64,000 nucleotides of DNA from Exophiala sp. HKRS030 (taxonomy: Eukaryota > Ascomycota > Eurotiomycetes > Chaetothyriales > Herpotrichiellaceae): positions 1,302,001 to 1,366,000 of the forward strand of contig JAHWDD010000002.1 in the NCBI GenBank assembly GCA_023897205.1, read 5' to 3'. Position 1 is the stretch's first letter. The number at the start of each line of letters is the position of its first letter. Made by a program: the position numbers and the translations under genes. The notes below the pieces were generated by a model. The model was not told the origin of the DNA and ran no database searches. It was given only the letters and a program-made list of their open reading frames with translations. Below are positions 41,870 to 52,085 of the stretch, piece by piece.

Positions 41870-43036
41870 ATGTCCTTTGGACGAGATCCTGACCAAACTC
41901 CAGGTATCCTGTCCCCCAATCAATATGCTATCTCGACCGAAGAGCCATCCACCTCAACAAACCACAATACAATGCCTACGAGTCCACCGAGTAACACTCT
42001 CGTCGCCAAGTTACAGATACACTCGACATCGATTCCGAAGGCGTGGATAAGCCCCATATGCGGCGCAGGTGCTGGCTTTGCATCCGGCATCGTCACTTGC
42101 CCGCTCGATGTGATAAAGACGAAACTACAAGCCCAAGGTGGTTTCCAATCAAGATACAAACAGACCAAACAGCCCCACCAACTGTATAGAGGTATTGTCG
42201 GTACCGCTCGCGTGATATGGCGGGAAGAGGGTGTCCGGGGCATGTACCGGGGGCTGGGTCCCATGCTATTGGGCTACCTCCCGACGTGGGCCGTTTACTT
42301 GACTGTATACGAGAACACCAGGGAATTCTGGTATGATCAATGTGGAAGCTGGTGGGTAGCCCGCTGCTATTCCTCGTTGACAGCGGGCGCCTGCTCGACC
42401 ATATTGACAAATCCCATATGGGTGATCAAAACACGATTCATGACACAGAGCGCCAAAGCTGCAAGTGATGGCATGCGTGCGCCCTACTATTATACTTCGA
42501 CTTTCGATGCCGCCAGGAAAATGTATCGACATGAGGGGATGCGGTCATTCTACTCGGGCTTGACACCCGCCCTGCTCGGCTTGACCCATGTCGCTGTACA
42601 GTTCCCCCTGTACGAGTACTTCAAGATGAAATTCACCGGCTATGGCATTGGTGAACATCCACCTCAGGACAGCGGTGCAAACTGGGTTGGTATCTCAGCT
42701 GCCACCTTTTTGAGCAAAATCTGTGCTAGCACAGCGACATATCCCCATGAAGTGCTTCGCACCCGTCTTCAGACCCAACAACGGAAATCCGGCTTCACTA
42801 CTTCCGACGGCTTAGCAGTGAAAGCACGCTACACCGGTATTTTGCACATGTGCAGAGTAATTCTCAAAGAAGAAGGATGGCGAGCCTTTTATGCTGGCAT
42901 TGGGACAAACTTGATACGAGCCGTTCCTGCCGCCATGACCACCATGCTCACATACGAATGGCTACAGAGCGTCATCCACCGTTCCCAAGACAAGGGCGAG
43001 CAATTGAAGAGAGAATACCGCGAACAGGGAGTATGA
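41870..43036 (+). CDS. YIA6: Mitochondrial NAD+ carrier-like protein, 388 aa
   Basis: Mitochondrial carrier family, inner membrane, with three repeats of two helices. The signature motifs are CPLDVIKTKLQ, NPIWVIKTRFM and YPHEVLRTRLQ. The second repeat has Trp in place of the acidic residue, a feature shared by the NAD+/pyrimidine-nucleotide/FAD/folate branch. GYLPTWAVYLTVYE, SLTAGACSTILTNPIWV, GLTHVAVQFPLYE and IRAVPAAMTTMLTYEW resemble yeast Yia6/Yea6 (Ndt1/2), which import NAD+ into mitochondria. I chose ATG 41870 (MSFGRDPDQ) because the in-frame 120 codons before it, from 41510, are of low complexity and do not look like a presequence. The 45-residue N-terminal extension before the first repeat is normal for this branch. 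No intron. Close alternatives are FAD or pyrimidine carriers. Confidence 0.88.
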   Translation: MSFGRDPDQTPGILSPNQYAISTEEPSTSTNHNTMPTSPPSNTLVAKLQIHSTSIPKAWISPICGAGAGFASGIVTCPLDVIKTKLQAQGGFQSRYKQTKQPHQLYRGIVGTARVIWREEGVRGMYRGLGPMLLGYLPTWAVYLTVYENTREFWYDQCGSWWVARCYSSLTAGACSTILTNPIWVIKTRFMTQSAKAASDGMRAPYYYTSTFDAARKMYRHEGMRSFYSGLTPALLGLTHVAVQFPLYEYFKMKFTGYGIGEHPPQDSGANWVGISAATFLSKICASTATYPHEVLRTRLQTQQRKSGFTTSDGLAVKARYTGILHMCRVILKEEGWRAFYAGIGTNLIRAVPAAMTTMLTYEWLQSVIHRSQDKGEQLKREYREQGV

Positions 43037-43118
43037 AACAGAATATACCCCTTGACCTACCTCCGACTTGATCATTTGCAGGGTGTTGGAGGAGTTTTGA
43101 GCTCTACGTCCACACCTT

Positions 43119-43628
43119 ATGGCTGCCAGACGCGCACAAGCATTCACGACAGTTTGCACATTCAGCATCACTGTCACTCTAGCCCAGAAAATGGGTGCCA
43201 CTTTTATCTCATCGACCACCATGAACGATCACACTCATCAACCCCATCCACACCCTACCCTACCACCCGACTTGAGCTCCTACGACGAGCCCCCTTTTGA
43301 AAGTTTACGTGCGCCGAGACCCTGCGACACCACCACGGATCGAATCATCCGGCCTCCCCGTCCAGGACCGAGCCTCCGACGAGACGAGGAATCTCGGTCT
43401 GGTAACTTGACACACTGGTTACGCTTCCTGAAATGGCGAGAGGTGGCAGATCAGATTAGAAAGAGAGAAACAGAAAGTGAAGCGAAGGGAACAGAGAAGA
43501 AGAAAGAGACCACTAGGTACCTATTCGTACTTGCCTTACCAGACGAGTTTACACAGAAGACTCGGAGAGCAGAGGACTGCGAGCGTGGGGTTTCATGTAA
43601 ACATGTACCAGTACCTATCCTATGGTGA
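43119..43628 (+). CDS. Hypothetical small protein, 169 aa
   Basis: I do not recognise this protein. It starts 83 bp after the carrier stop, on the same strand. The N-terminus (MAARRAQAFTTVCTFSITVT) is basic then hydrophobic, which could be a mitochondrial presequence or a short membrane anchor. Then comes an H/P-rich stretch (HTHQPHPHPTLPPDL) and a charged helix (WLRFLKWREVADQIRKRETE). The composition is more protein-like than that of random frames here, but the end of the frame looks like noncoding sequence, and an intron or an earlier stop is possible. The gap to the carrier is so short that it could also be its 3' UTR. Confidence 0.35.
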   Translation: MAARRAQAFTTVCTFSITVTLAQKMGATFISSTTMNDHTHQPHPHPTLPPDLSSYDEPPFESLRAPRPCDTTTDRIIRPPRPGPSLRRDEESRSGNLTHWLRFLKWREVADQIRKRETESEAKGTEKKKETTRYLFVLALPDEFTQKTRRAEDCERGVSCKHVPVPILW

Positions 43629-44358
43629 GATCAATACGTTTTATCCATCGCCGTCACCGTCGAGCCTGCCGCGTTTGTAAAGGTCAGGTCAGACACCTCG
43701 TGTGCTTCCTTTTTCTTCTTCTTTTGTTTTTTTTGGTTTTTCGTGTAACCCGTACGGGTACCTGATCTAAGCAGGGCTGGCCATGACCTCCCTCTATTTT
43801 TGCTTGTTCGTCTCCTGCTCGAGAGTCGCGTTGACATCTCAACTGTAAAAAGACACGTGTACTCCGTACCCGAACGGGTCCTCACCCGTAGTGATCTGAC
43901 TCGAACCTACCTACTCCCTACGGTCGACCTAGACGATACGGCGTGTGCCAAATTTTACAAAATCGTTACGGGGTGGATTGGAGGCTCGTAGGCACACGGG
44001 GTACCTCTCGCCCTCAAGAAATTTGCTAAACTGAATTCTCTTTCATACACATTGGGGCCCGAATGGTACAATCTCCATCAAGACGTGCAAGGCGTGTCTA
44101 TCGTGTAACCGACAGGCCATGAAATCTCAAAGCAAAAACAATGAAAAAGGTCTCATTACTACATTCCATCCAATCCAGTGTTGATTCCATTCCATACATC
44201 CCATCATGCCGTGCCTCGAAACTCCGTCTGTACATTTAAAACCATGAAAAGCATCCAACAAAAGTGTATCGATTGCTCATTGGAAACGTGCCCTCTATGC
44301 ACTTGATAATGCCGGCGCACCAACAATATTGATCACAATACAAAAGTCAAGACATCGT
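43629..44358. other. Intergenic spacer, 3' side of RNR1
   Basis: About 730 bp with a T-rich run near 43715-43745 and one TACTCCGTA copy. No gene recognised. Confidence 0.4.
43860..43868 (+). repeat. TACTCCGTA motif copy
   Basis: Exact copy in the spacer between the NAD carrier and RNR1. Confidence 0.6.
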
Positions 44359-47299
44359 CTAACCACTGCACATGATGCATGCCTCCTTATTCTCAATGGA
44401 ACCTGTGATATATGTTAGTCTTGACCAACCCAAACAATGCATGATGAGAACTTACACTGTAGAACTTTTTGTGCATAGATATCCCCCTCACGTTCTTCCG
44501 AGTCACTCTCCTTGTCCTCATCTTGAAGAGCCTTGGTGGCTTCTCTGTCTTCCAGACTCTCCTCGGTAATGGGTTTGTCGATGGGGTCGGTGGGCAAGAC
44601 CTTGGGGCTAGGCTCACCACTGCTAGCACCGTCACTGAGACGGCTACGAGCTAGCTTGTTGACGAGCTGCTTCTCTTCCGTTGGGGGTGGTGTCGATGTA
44701 GGGGTCGGGATACCATTCAACGATGTAGCTCCACCGTTAAAGTTCGAGTTGGAGTTCTTGGATGCATACATGGGTCGCACGCTGGAAGTTGTGTAGCTCT
44801 GTCCATAACCGAGCGAGGTCCGCTTCTTAGGAGCGCTTCGTTCCCGGGCAACATTGGTATCTGCAACCTTGAGCTGCTCTTGGTCCACAGTGAATTGAAT
44901 GGGTTGAGTGGCAGCCATGGTTCGGAGATAGTACATGCCAGTCTTCAAACCCATCTTCCAGCCAGCAAAGTGCATAGATGTGATCTTGCCCATGGTCGGC
45001 TCCTTGAGATGGATGTTGAGAGATTGAGACTGATCGATGAAGGCACCACGGTCGGCAGCCATCTGCAAAACATTACGCTGGCTGATTTCCCAGACAGTCT
45101 TGTACAGAGCCTTCATATCATCAGGGATGTTGGGAATGTTCTGAATTGAGCCACCATCGGCAATGATACGGTTCTTCATATTGTCAGACCAGAGGCCAAG
45201 GTCGACCAAGTCCTTCAACAGCCATGGGTTGACGACTTGGAATTCACCAGCCAATACACGTCGAGAATAGATGTTGGATGTGTATGGCTCAAAGCATTCG
45301 TTGTTACCCAAGATCTGGGAAGTCGATGCAGTAGGCATAGGAGCGACAAGAAGGGAGTTGCGGATACCGTGCTTAGCAATTTCTGCTTTCAGGCCATCCC
45401 AGTCCCAGAGGTCAGAAGGAGTGACATTCCACATGTCATATTGAAGGATGCCCTGTGAGACTGGGCTGCCCTCATAGGTTTCATAAGTGCCTTGTTCCTT
45501 GGCGAGCTCGCAAGATGCTGTCAATGCGGCGTGGTAGATGGTCTCAAAGATCTGGATGTTGAGCTGTCTGGCTTCTGGAGAGTCGAAAGGCAGACGTAGT
45601 GCCAGGAAAGCATCGGCAAGACCTTGGACACCAAGACCGACAGGTCGATGTCTCATGTTGCTGTTCTTGGCCTCAACTACGGGGTAGTAGTTGACATCGA
45701 TGATCTTGTTCAGGTTTCGAGTGACAACTTGGGTAACCTCATGGAGGCGGCCAAAGTCATATTCGCCACTCGCCTGGTCGACAAAGGTCGGCAGTGCCAG
45801 GGAGGCAAGATTGCAGACAGCCACCTCATCAGGCGAAGTGTACTCGACAATCTCCGTACACAAGTTTGAGCTTCGAATAGTGCCCAAGTTCTTCTGGTTG
45901 CTCTTCTCGTTGCATGCATCCTTGTACAAGATGTAGGGTGTGCCAGTCTCAGTCTGAGCCTCAAGGATAGCATACCACAGCTTCTGGGCTTTGATGGTTT
46001 GACGACCACGTCCTTCCCGCTCGTATTTCTCATAGAGAGCCTCGAATTTTTCACCATATACATCAGCAAGACCAGGCGCCTCGTGAGGGCAGAAGAGAGT
46101 CCAGTCCTGGTTCTTCTCAACACGCTTCATGAAAAGATCAGGAGTCCACAGCGCGTAGAAAAGGTCACGAGCACGGACTTCTTCTTTGCCGTGGTTCTTT
46201 CTCAAGTTCAAAAAGTCAAAGACATCTGCATGCCATGGCTCGAGGTAGATGGCGAAGGCACCTGGACGCTTGTTGCCACCCTGGTCGACATAACGGGCAG
46301 TGTTGTTGAAGACTCTGAGCATTGGGATGAGACCATTGGAGGTCCCATTGGTGCCGGCAATGTATGAGCCAGTAGCACGAATGCAGTGAGCATTGAGACC
46401 AATACCGCCAGCGGTCTTGGAGATCATAGCACAGGTCTTGAGTGTGTCATAGATACCTTCAATGCTGTCCTCCTTCATGTCAATTAAGAAGCATGAAGAC
46501 AATTGAGGCTGAGGCGTTCCAGCATTGAACAGCGTAGGAGAGGCGTGAGTAAAGCACTTCTGAGACATGAGGTTGTAAGTCTCGATGGCCTTCTCAACGT
46601 CATCGCCATGAATACCGACAGACACACGCATCAGCATGTGTTGTGGTCGTTCAGCAACTTGCTTGCCGATCTTGAGCAAATATGATCGTTCCAACGTCTT
46701 GAAGCCAAAGTATTGGTAGTTGAAGTCTCGGTCATATACAATGGCCGAGTTGAGCTCATCGGCGTGCTTCATGACACACTCGTATGTTTCTTTCGATATC
46801 ATAGGAGACGGCTTTTGATTCTTGGGGTTGACATAGTGGTAGAGATCTGACACCACGGATGAGAACTGTTTCTTGGTCTGTTTGTGGAGGTTGGAGACAG
46901 CAATCCGCGCTGCTAGGATGGCATAGTCGGGATGTGTGACTGTCATGTACGCTGCGGTCTCTGCGGCCTGGATTCGAAATCAGCAAGGGCAACGGCGGGC
47001 TCAACGGCAGGGAGAAACTCACCAGATTGTCCAGCTCAATGGTGGTGACACCTTGGTAGACACCAGAAATCACTTTCTGGGTGATAGCTGCTGCATCAAC
47101 GTGTTCAGGATCAAGACCATAGCACAGTCTCGAGACACGTGCTGTGATCTTGTCGAACTGAACGCGTTCTTTGCGTCCATCTGGAAAACTCTGTCAGCGA
47201 GATGGTCTCACGTCGAGGAGACTCTCGAGGCCACGTCTTGCGAGGCCACGAGGATCGTTCAAGGACTGAGAAGATCTTACCTCGTTTGAAGACGAACAT
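44359..47299 (-). CDS. RNR1: Ribonucleoside-diphosphate reductase large subunit, 910 aa, four exons
   Basis: Exons 47281-47299, 47023-47180, 44456-46967 and 44359-44402 total 2733 nt in phase. Class Ia ribonucleotide reductase R1, which reduces ribonucleoside diphosphates to dNDP precursors in the cytosol. The first exon codes only MFVFKR plus one base. The ATP-cone follows ([20 protein letters not shown]), then the ten-stranded barrel: [20 protein letters not shown] with the first redox cysteine, [12 protein letters not shown] with the radical-site cysteine, [11 protein letters not shown], and [20 protein letters not shown]. The last intron hides the C-terminal redox shuttle; spliced, it ends [15 protein letters not shown] with the CxxC pair. 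The 750-850 region is a variable Ser/Pro/Glu-rich linker. ACGCG elements upstream suggest cell-cycle control. Confidence 0.97.
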
Positions 47300-47534
47300 G
47301 ATTGTAATTTAGGGCGGTATCTTGCAATGCAGTTCAGTCAAGGGAGAAAGGTGGTGATGAAGGAAGAGCAAGGAGGAACAACACGGTCGAGGACGGCCTT
47401 TCCTCTTTATGTGTCTATCTGTGCTCTTGCTAACGACTTGTCGCTGTAGAAACGCAGGCAGCAGGAAGCGAAAGTGGTGTAGATGAGAAGAAACAAAGCA
47501 TAGAGAACGGTTTGCAAAACAGTTATATGCAGGA

Positions 47535-47574
47535 ACGCGCCTCTCGAGACCCATTTAGTAGCGCGTTCTCGCGT
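47535..47574. promoter_or_regulatory. Cluster of three ACGCG (MCB-like) elements upstream of RNR1
   Basis: ACGCG or CGCGT cores at 47535-47539, 47562-47566 and 47570-47574, about 235-275 bp upstream of the start codon. MBF binds ACGCG(T) in yeasts and controls RNR genes at G1/S. Conservation of that wiring here is inference. Confidence 0.5.
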
Positions 47575-48267
47575 TTTTAATGAGCAAAGACTTGGCCCCT
47601 CAATGTCACCAATATCGCCACTGCGTCATTCCCCAGCTTTTTAATCATACCATCGTGTCTGACAGAATCCTCCTCCCCTAATTTGGTTGTGATTCTACTC
47701 CGTACAGAGCCTTTGCGTTGGAATTGTTTTGGTCTGACACGAACCACATCCGTCAGCAATTCCGGCTCCCTTTTTGTGCCTGGCCCATTCACAACATGCC
47801 TCATGCCACCTACCAGCCTCCATCGGCGTTCGAGACTACATGTAAAATGCCATCTTCAACAATGCTGGACGTGAACTGGATTCTGTCAAACAGACAGGTT
47901 AAATACAGGGTCCCGAAATTAGGGATTTACACTGGCGTCCTCCGATCTCGGTGACAACCTGGACAGCACCGACCACACGCGCCTCAACCCATCCACCATA
48001 AACATGGCTGACAAATGCAGAGAACACACCAAAGGTACCCTTGAGGAGCAAGATGGATTGACTGTTCATCTAACGACATGTAGCGAATATACACAGCACA
48101 TTGCCAACGCCAACACCTTCGCTCGGCTTGAGACACACCAACCCACACCCAGTCCTAGAATATCAGATAACCCTCCCAACCCTGGTCTCTATACTGAAAG
48201 AGCACAAGAATAAGTTAAGTACAAGAATATAATCTGCAATCGTGGTCCAATGGCACCCGCTGGTCAC
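47575..48267. other. Intergenic, RNR1 distal upstream region
   Basis: About 690 bp between the RNR1 promoter and the stop of the kelch protein gene. One TACTCCGTA copy at 47696. No gene supported. Confidence 0.4.
47696..47704 (+). repeat. TACTCCGTA motif copy
   Basis: Exact copy about 400 bp upstream of RNR1. Confidence 0.6.
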
Positions 48268-51200
48268 TCAGTGCTCCCTCTCTTTCCCTTTCGTTTGAGT
48301 CGTGGGGTCGTCAGGTTCATAATCTTCATCATCCCCTTCCCGAACGCTGCTCATCCTTTTGACATGTTCCCTCTCCTTGTCTTCTTCATGGTCGGCTTCG
48401 CTTCTGTTGCTGCTTAACAGACTCAGTGCATCGGCATTGACGACACGCAGCTTCTCCTTGGGCACTGTGAACATAACCTGGACTACTCTTTTCTGCACGG
48501 CAGTTTCGACGTCCCAGTCATCGTCATCGTCGTCCAATTCCTGGTTATTGTCGCCGATAGCTAGTCTCGGCACGGGTTTCCTTTGCACCGAGGATGGTCC
48601 AGCTTCACCTCGATCCGGCAGGTCTTCGTCCCAGTCCTTCGCTCCACGTTTGCCCTGCCAGAACGACGATGCTCCTGCACTTAAAGTCCTGCTCGGAGCG
48701 ACGTCTCTCATCTCAGCTCGCTTTGTCGGGCTTGATTGTGTACTGCGGTCTTCCAGCGCGCCGACCCGCTCCTGGACATCGACGTTGCCGGTGCCTGTAA
48801 AAACACGTCGCATACTACCCAGCAGGTTCATGGCTTTCCGAGTCGTGCCAGAAAGACTGCCTGCTCTCGCATATCTGTCTGCTAGAGTGTTCTCAGGCAA
48901 TGTCTTGTATGATCGATTGACTTGAGGCTGACCACGTGTCTTGAGCAGGCCCTGGTTCTCACCTACCGTAACAGGGCCCCAAGGATTGCCACGAGCAAAT
49001 GCGTATCTGTCGGCATTATCGCTGGCATTTGGACGCCCCGCCGAATCAGTGTTCAAAGACACACTCCGGTTTGATGGCGCTCGAGCAAGACCCCCGTTAT
49101 TCAGGGATTCGTTCTGAGCTGTGCGGCCGCCGCCAAATCTACTCATCGCAGCTGCAGCCCCTGCAAACAGCGCATAGCCCGCACTAACACTTCTTTGAGA
49201 GACATTCCGCGATATCGTGCCAGCCATGGACCTTTGAAGCGAAGAACTGGTGAATGCGCTACTGTCAGACAAATTGCTTCCTGTACGGTCTGACTTTTCT
49301 GGTGAACCTCGCCCTGAGTGGTCTCCAGCAGTGGTTGGTGGACGAAATTGAGAGAGGTTCGAATGTGTTCGACTGTGCGCCTGACTAGTGTTTCTCGAGA
49401 CGCTGAATGACTCTGCTGCAGATTGCCAATCCTCCACCCAGCCTTCGACTTCTTTCCTTCGTTGTGCTGCCGGATCTTCAACAGCGGTCACAGGGTCCTT
49501 GAACGGATTGCTTTGGATGGAATTGCGATCTAAGTCGCCCTGAAGACCCTTCGCGCGCCTGGAAAAGCCGCTTTGGCTGCCCTCGTCCTCCTCGTCAATC
49601 CGGAAAACGGGACCTGGTACCCCGGTAGGTGGGTGTTGATTGAAGGGTCCAAATCCCAGGGGTGCTCTATTGCTGAGACTTCTCCTCAACCCTCGAGTAG
49701 GACTGGGGACCTCCATCAGTACCCCAGTACGCTCTGCAAGCTTCGAATAATTGCCGTCTTCATCAGAGGGCATTTGCAGTTTCCCAGCATCTCCCGGAGC
49801 AGTGACTGGAGCCCAGGGGTAAGGGTTGCCGGAACTTTCAATGTGCTTTTCCTGCATAGCGCCCCAGCTGGCAGAACGAAAACTGGGAGCATCCCTGTCA
49901 GTATGATGTGGTGGGGTGGGTGATTGAAAGCGACTGCCCAAGGCCTGTTCGCGCAACTCCTTCTCCCTTACGGCTCGCTTCTGTTGCAGTTTGCGCGAGT
50001 ACAGAAGCCAGACAATTGCCACACCGGCGGCTGCTGCTATTCCTAGACCAAGTCCAGCGCCCAAGCCGGCCTTTTCTGCAGGTCGCAAACCCCCCGATGA
50101 TGAATTTGAGCTCGCAGCGGCAGTTGGCGACCCAGATGGGTAAGGGTTTGTGTATGTACTCGTCCAAGACATTGTGGTGGTGTTGAGAAACAACATGTCT
50201 CCAACTGTTCCGTCTCTTTTGCGTGTGCCTGACTTGCCAATGGGAAACCCCCCGGAGATCACCATGACGTCTCCTGGTAGCAGAGCAGCACCATGACCGT
50301 AGACCCCTGATCCGGCAGAGAAAGGGTTAGAAGATGCAGACGGTGCCGTCCATCTCCAGGCGCCTCCACCACCGTAGCCTTGTCCGACTTCAAGTACGAC
50401 CAACTGCGGTTGTGCAGGGGTCGATATGTCTCCTACCCAACCTCCAACCACAATAATCCTCGACCCGTCCGGTGTCAGTATGGCAGTATGTCCAGATCGA
50501 GGTTCGACTGTGGTCCCGTCCGTAGGCTGGGCAGCGCCGACAAATGCCCAAGACTCTTGTGGTAGAGAAAATATAGCCAGTTGAGACATGTTGATGAATG
50601 CAGTTTGGGTGTGGCCACCGAGCAGGACAACATTCTGTTGTTGGGAGACACTTGTTTCAGACGTGTTCGAGAAGATCGGGGTCAGTGGTGTTATCGTGAG
50701 CCCAGCTTCGGCGATAGGCGGCGCTCTTGCCCCAGTCAGAGACAGTTGATATGGTGAACTGCTCGAAGACTCTGAGCTCGGAGCCAGTGTCAACATGGTG
50801 TTCGAGTATGTGGCATCTGAAACCCAGTCTGCGGTATTGGGGGTGGAAGTGTCGGGACACATCCCTCCGAAGACGTACACCGACACATCATCACTGGAAT
50901 CCGTAGGAGAGAAGGAAAATCCCGCCGATAGGTATCTGGGCCGTAAGGATGCATCGCTTGTAGAAAGCGGGAACTGTGTCCAGGTACTATTCTTGCCGTC
51001 GCCTTTTGTTCCAAGCCTCCACAGTCCAATCTCTTTCGTACTATTGTTGCAATCGCCTGCCAATACTGTGATGCCTTCGTCATCAGGTATTGCTATGAAT
51101 GCTTCTGGAGTCGTCTCGGACAGGAACGGCAGGGTTTCCGAGAGTCGATCCTTCGTCGATGTCGAGTTGAAGCCATGAGAGATGTCTAGCGAGTACAGTG

Positions 51201-51354
51201 AGAACTGGGAGGACGACGGCTGCGGTGAAAATATGTATGCGATCTCGCCATTCTCGGTTGGTATGATACGTGTCGGGTTGTAGGGAAGTTGCGCAGACAC
51301 AGGTGTAACGAAGGCCAAAAGACCAGCGTGGAACAGGGCGTGTGGGAGTAACAT
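48268..51354 (-). CDS. Kelch/galactose-oxidase-like type I membrane protein, 1028 aa
   Basis: A single long exon. Residues 1-21 are a signal peptide (LLAFVTPVSAQ). Residues 30-410 look like a beta-propeller of kelch type: repeated VYVFGGM, NVVLLGGHTQ, RSGHTAILTPDGSRIIVVGG and GHGAALLPGDVMVISGG blades, with N-glycosylation sites. A Ser/Gly-rich stalk leads to one transmembrane helix (about 430-452, GLGLGIAAAAGVAIVWLLYS) followed by a basic stop-transfer segment. The remaining 570 residues are a cytosolic tail, Ser/Arg/Asn rich, with many possible phosphorylation sites and an acidic DDDDDDWD patch near 940. This is the layout of a surface sensor or polarity protein (compare yeast Axl2-like proteins in layout only). 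I do not recognise a named orthologue. Confidence 0.8.
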   Translation of the reverse strand: MLLPHALFHAGLLAFVTPVSAQLPYNPTRIIPTENGEIAYIFSPQPSSSQFSLYSLDISHGFNSTSTKDRLSETLPFLSETTPEAFIAIPDDEGITVLAGDCNNSTKEIGLWRLGTKGDGKNSTWTQFPLSTSDASLRPRYLSAGFSFSPTDSSDDVSVYVFGGMCPDTSTPNTADWVSDATYSNTMLTLAPSSESSSSSPYQLSLTGARAPPIAEAGLTITPLTPIFSNTSETSVSQQQNVVLLGGHTQTAFINMSQLAIFSLPQESWAFVGAAQPTDGTTVEPRSGHTAILTPDGSRIIVVGGWVGDISTPAQPQLVVLEVGQGYGGGGAWRWTAPSASSNPFSAGSGVYGHGAALLPGDVMVISGGFPIGKSGTRKRDGTVGDMLFLNTTTMSWTSTYTNPYPSGSPTAAASSNSSSGGLRPAEKAGLGAGLGLGIAAAAGVAIVWLLYSRKLQQKRAVREKELREQALGSRFQSPTPPHHTDRDAPSFRSASWGAMQEKHIESSGNPYPWAPVTAPGDAGKLQMPSDEDGNYSKLAERTGVLMEVPSPTRGLRRSLSNRAPLGFGPFNQHPPTGVPGPVFRIDEEDEGSQSGFSRRAKGLQGDLDRNSIQSNPFKDPVTAVEDPAAQRRKEVEGWVEDWQSAAESFSVSRNTSQAHSRTHSNLSQFRPPTTAGDHSGRGSPEKSDRTGSNLSDSSAFTSSSLQRSMAGTISRNVSQRSVSAGYALFAGAAAAMSRFGGGRTAQNESLNNGGLARAPSNRSVSLNTDSAGRPNASDNADRYAFARGNPWGPVTVGENQGLLKTRGQPQVNRSYKTLPENTLADRYARAGSLSGTTRKAMNLLGSMRRVFTGTGNVDVQERVGALEDRSTQSSPTKRAEMRDVAPSRTLSAGASSFWQGKRGAKDWDEDLPDRGEAGPSSVQRKPVPRLAIGDNNQELDDDDDDWDVETAVQKRVVQVMFTVPKEKLRVVNADALSLLSSNRSEADHEEDKEREHVKRMSSVREGDDEDYEPDDPTTQTKGKEREH

Positions 51355-52085
51355 ATCTCAGCGATTGTCTTCAAGTCATTGTCGGGCTGGTTCGGTACTT
51401 GCGACGTTGAGCAAACCCATCTGCGGCCGAACGGTCGAAGGAGAGGATGGTCGGGCTGCTGTTGTCAAAAGAGGTGGGAGTCGAGTTCCCCTCTGGTTCT
51501 GCGACAAGATTTCGACAGAGACTACACAGTCTGGAGGCTGGAATGCGTGATCTTTGTCGCGGGGCAAATCAGCTGTATGTGGTACAAGGGTCGTAAACAG
51601 ATGCGGATAAGTCGCCAGCCACGCTGACCACAAGTTTTGATCAAGGGTTCCTGGGCGACCAGCGGTTGTGCAGGGTTTGCGGCAGTCATCAAACGCGCCC
51701 AATCGGCATGGAGTTTGTGCAATGGATGTGGCACCTCTGTAGTAGCTAGAGGTTTGGCCGCATGAACAGCGAGATCAAGGATGTTTTGATTTGGTGTGTT
51801 GTCACGACAACGGCGTGAGATTTAGATAGCCGAGTCGCGCCAAGTCAAACTTGTAGAGCATTCTATGCGACCTTTATCACGACCATTGCTGTAAAACACT
51901 AGTATTGCGCAATCAGACCTATTGCTAGTTTACAGTAGAGCCGGACGGCGTGCTTCTCAGCGCTCTACGTTTGGTGCTAAAGTCACATAGTCTAGGGGGA
52001 CCATAACCCTGTCTACGTACAATACATTAAGAGTCCAGACCCAATCACGTGAACAGCGTGCCAACAGTGCATTGGCGCAGCAATA
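51355..52085. other. Intergenic, upstream of the kelch protein gene
   Basis: About 730 bp. It should contain the promoter of the kelch protein gene and the 3' flank of chorismate synthase. No gene or repeat seen. Confidence 0.4.
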
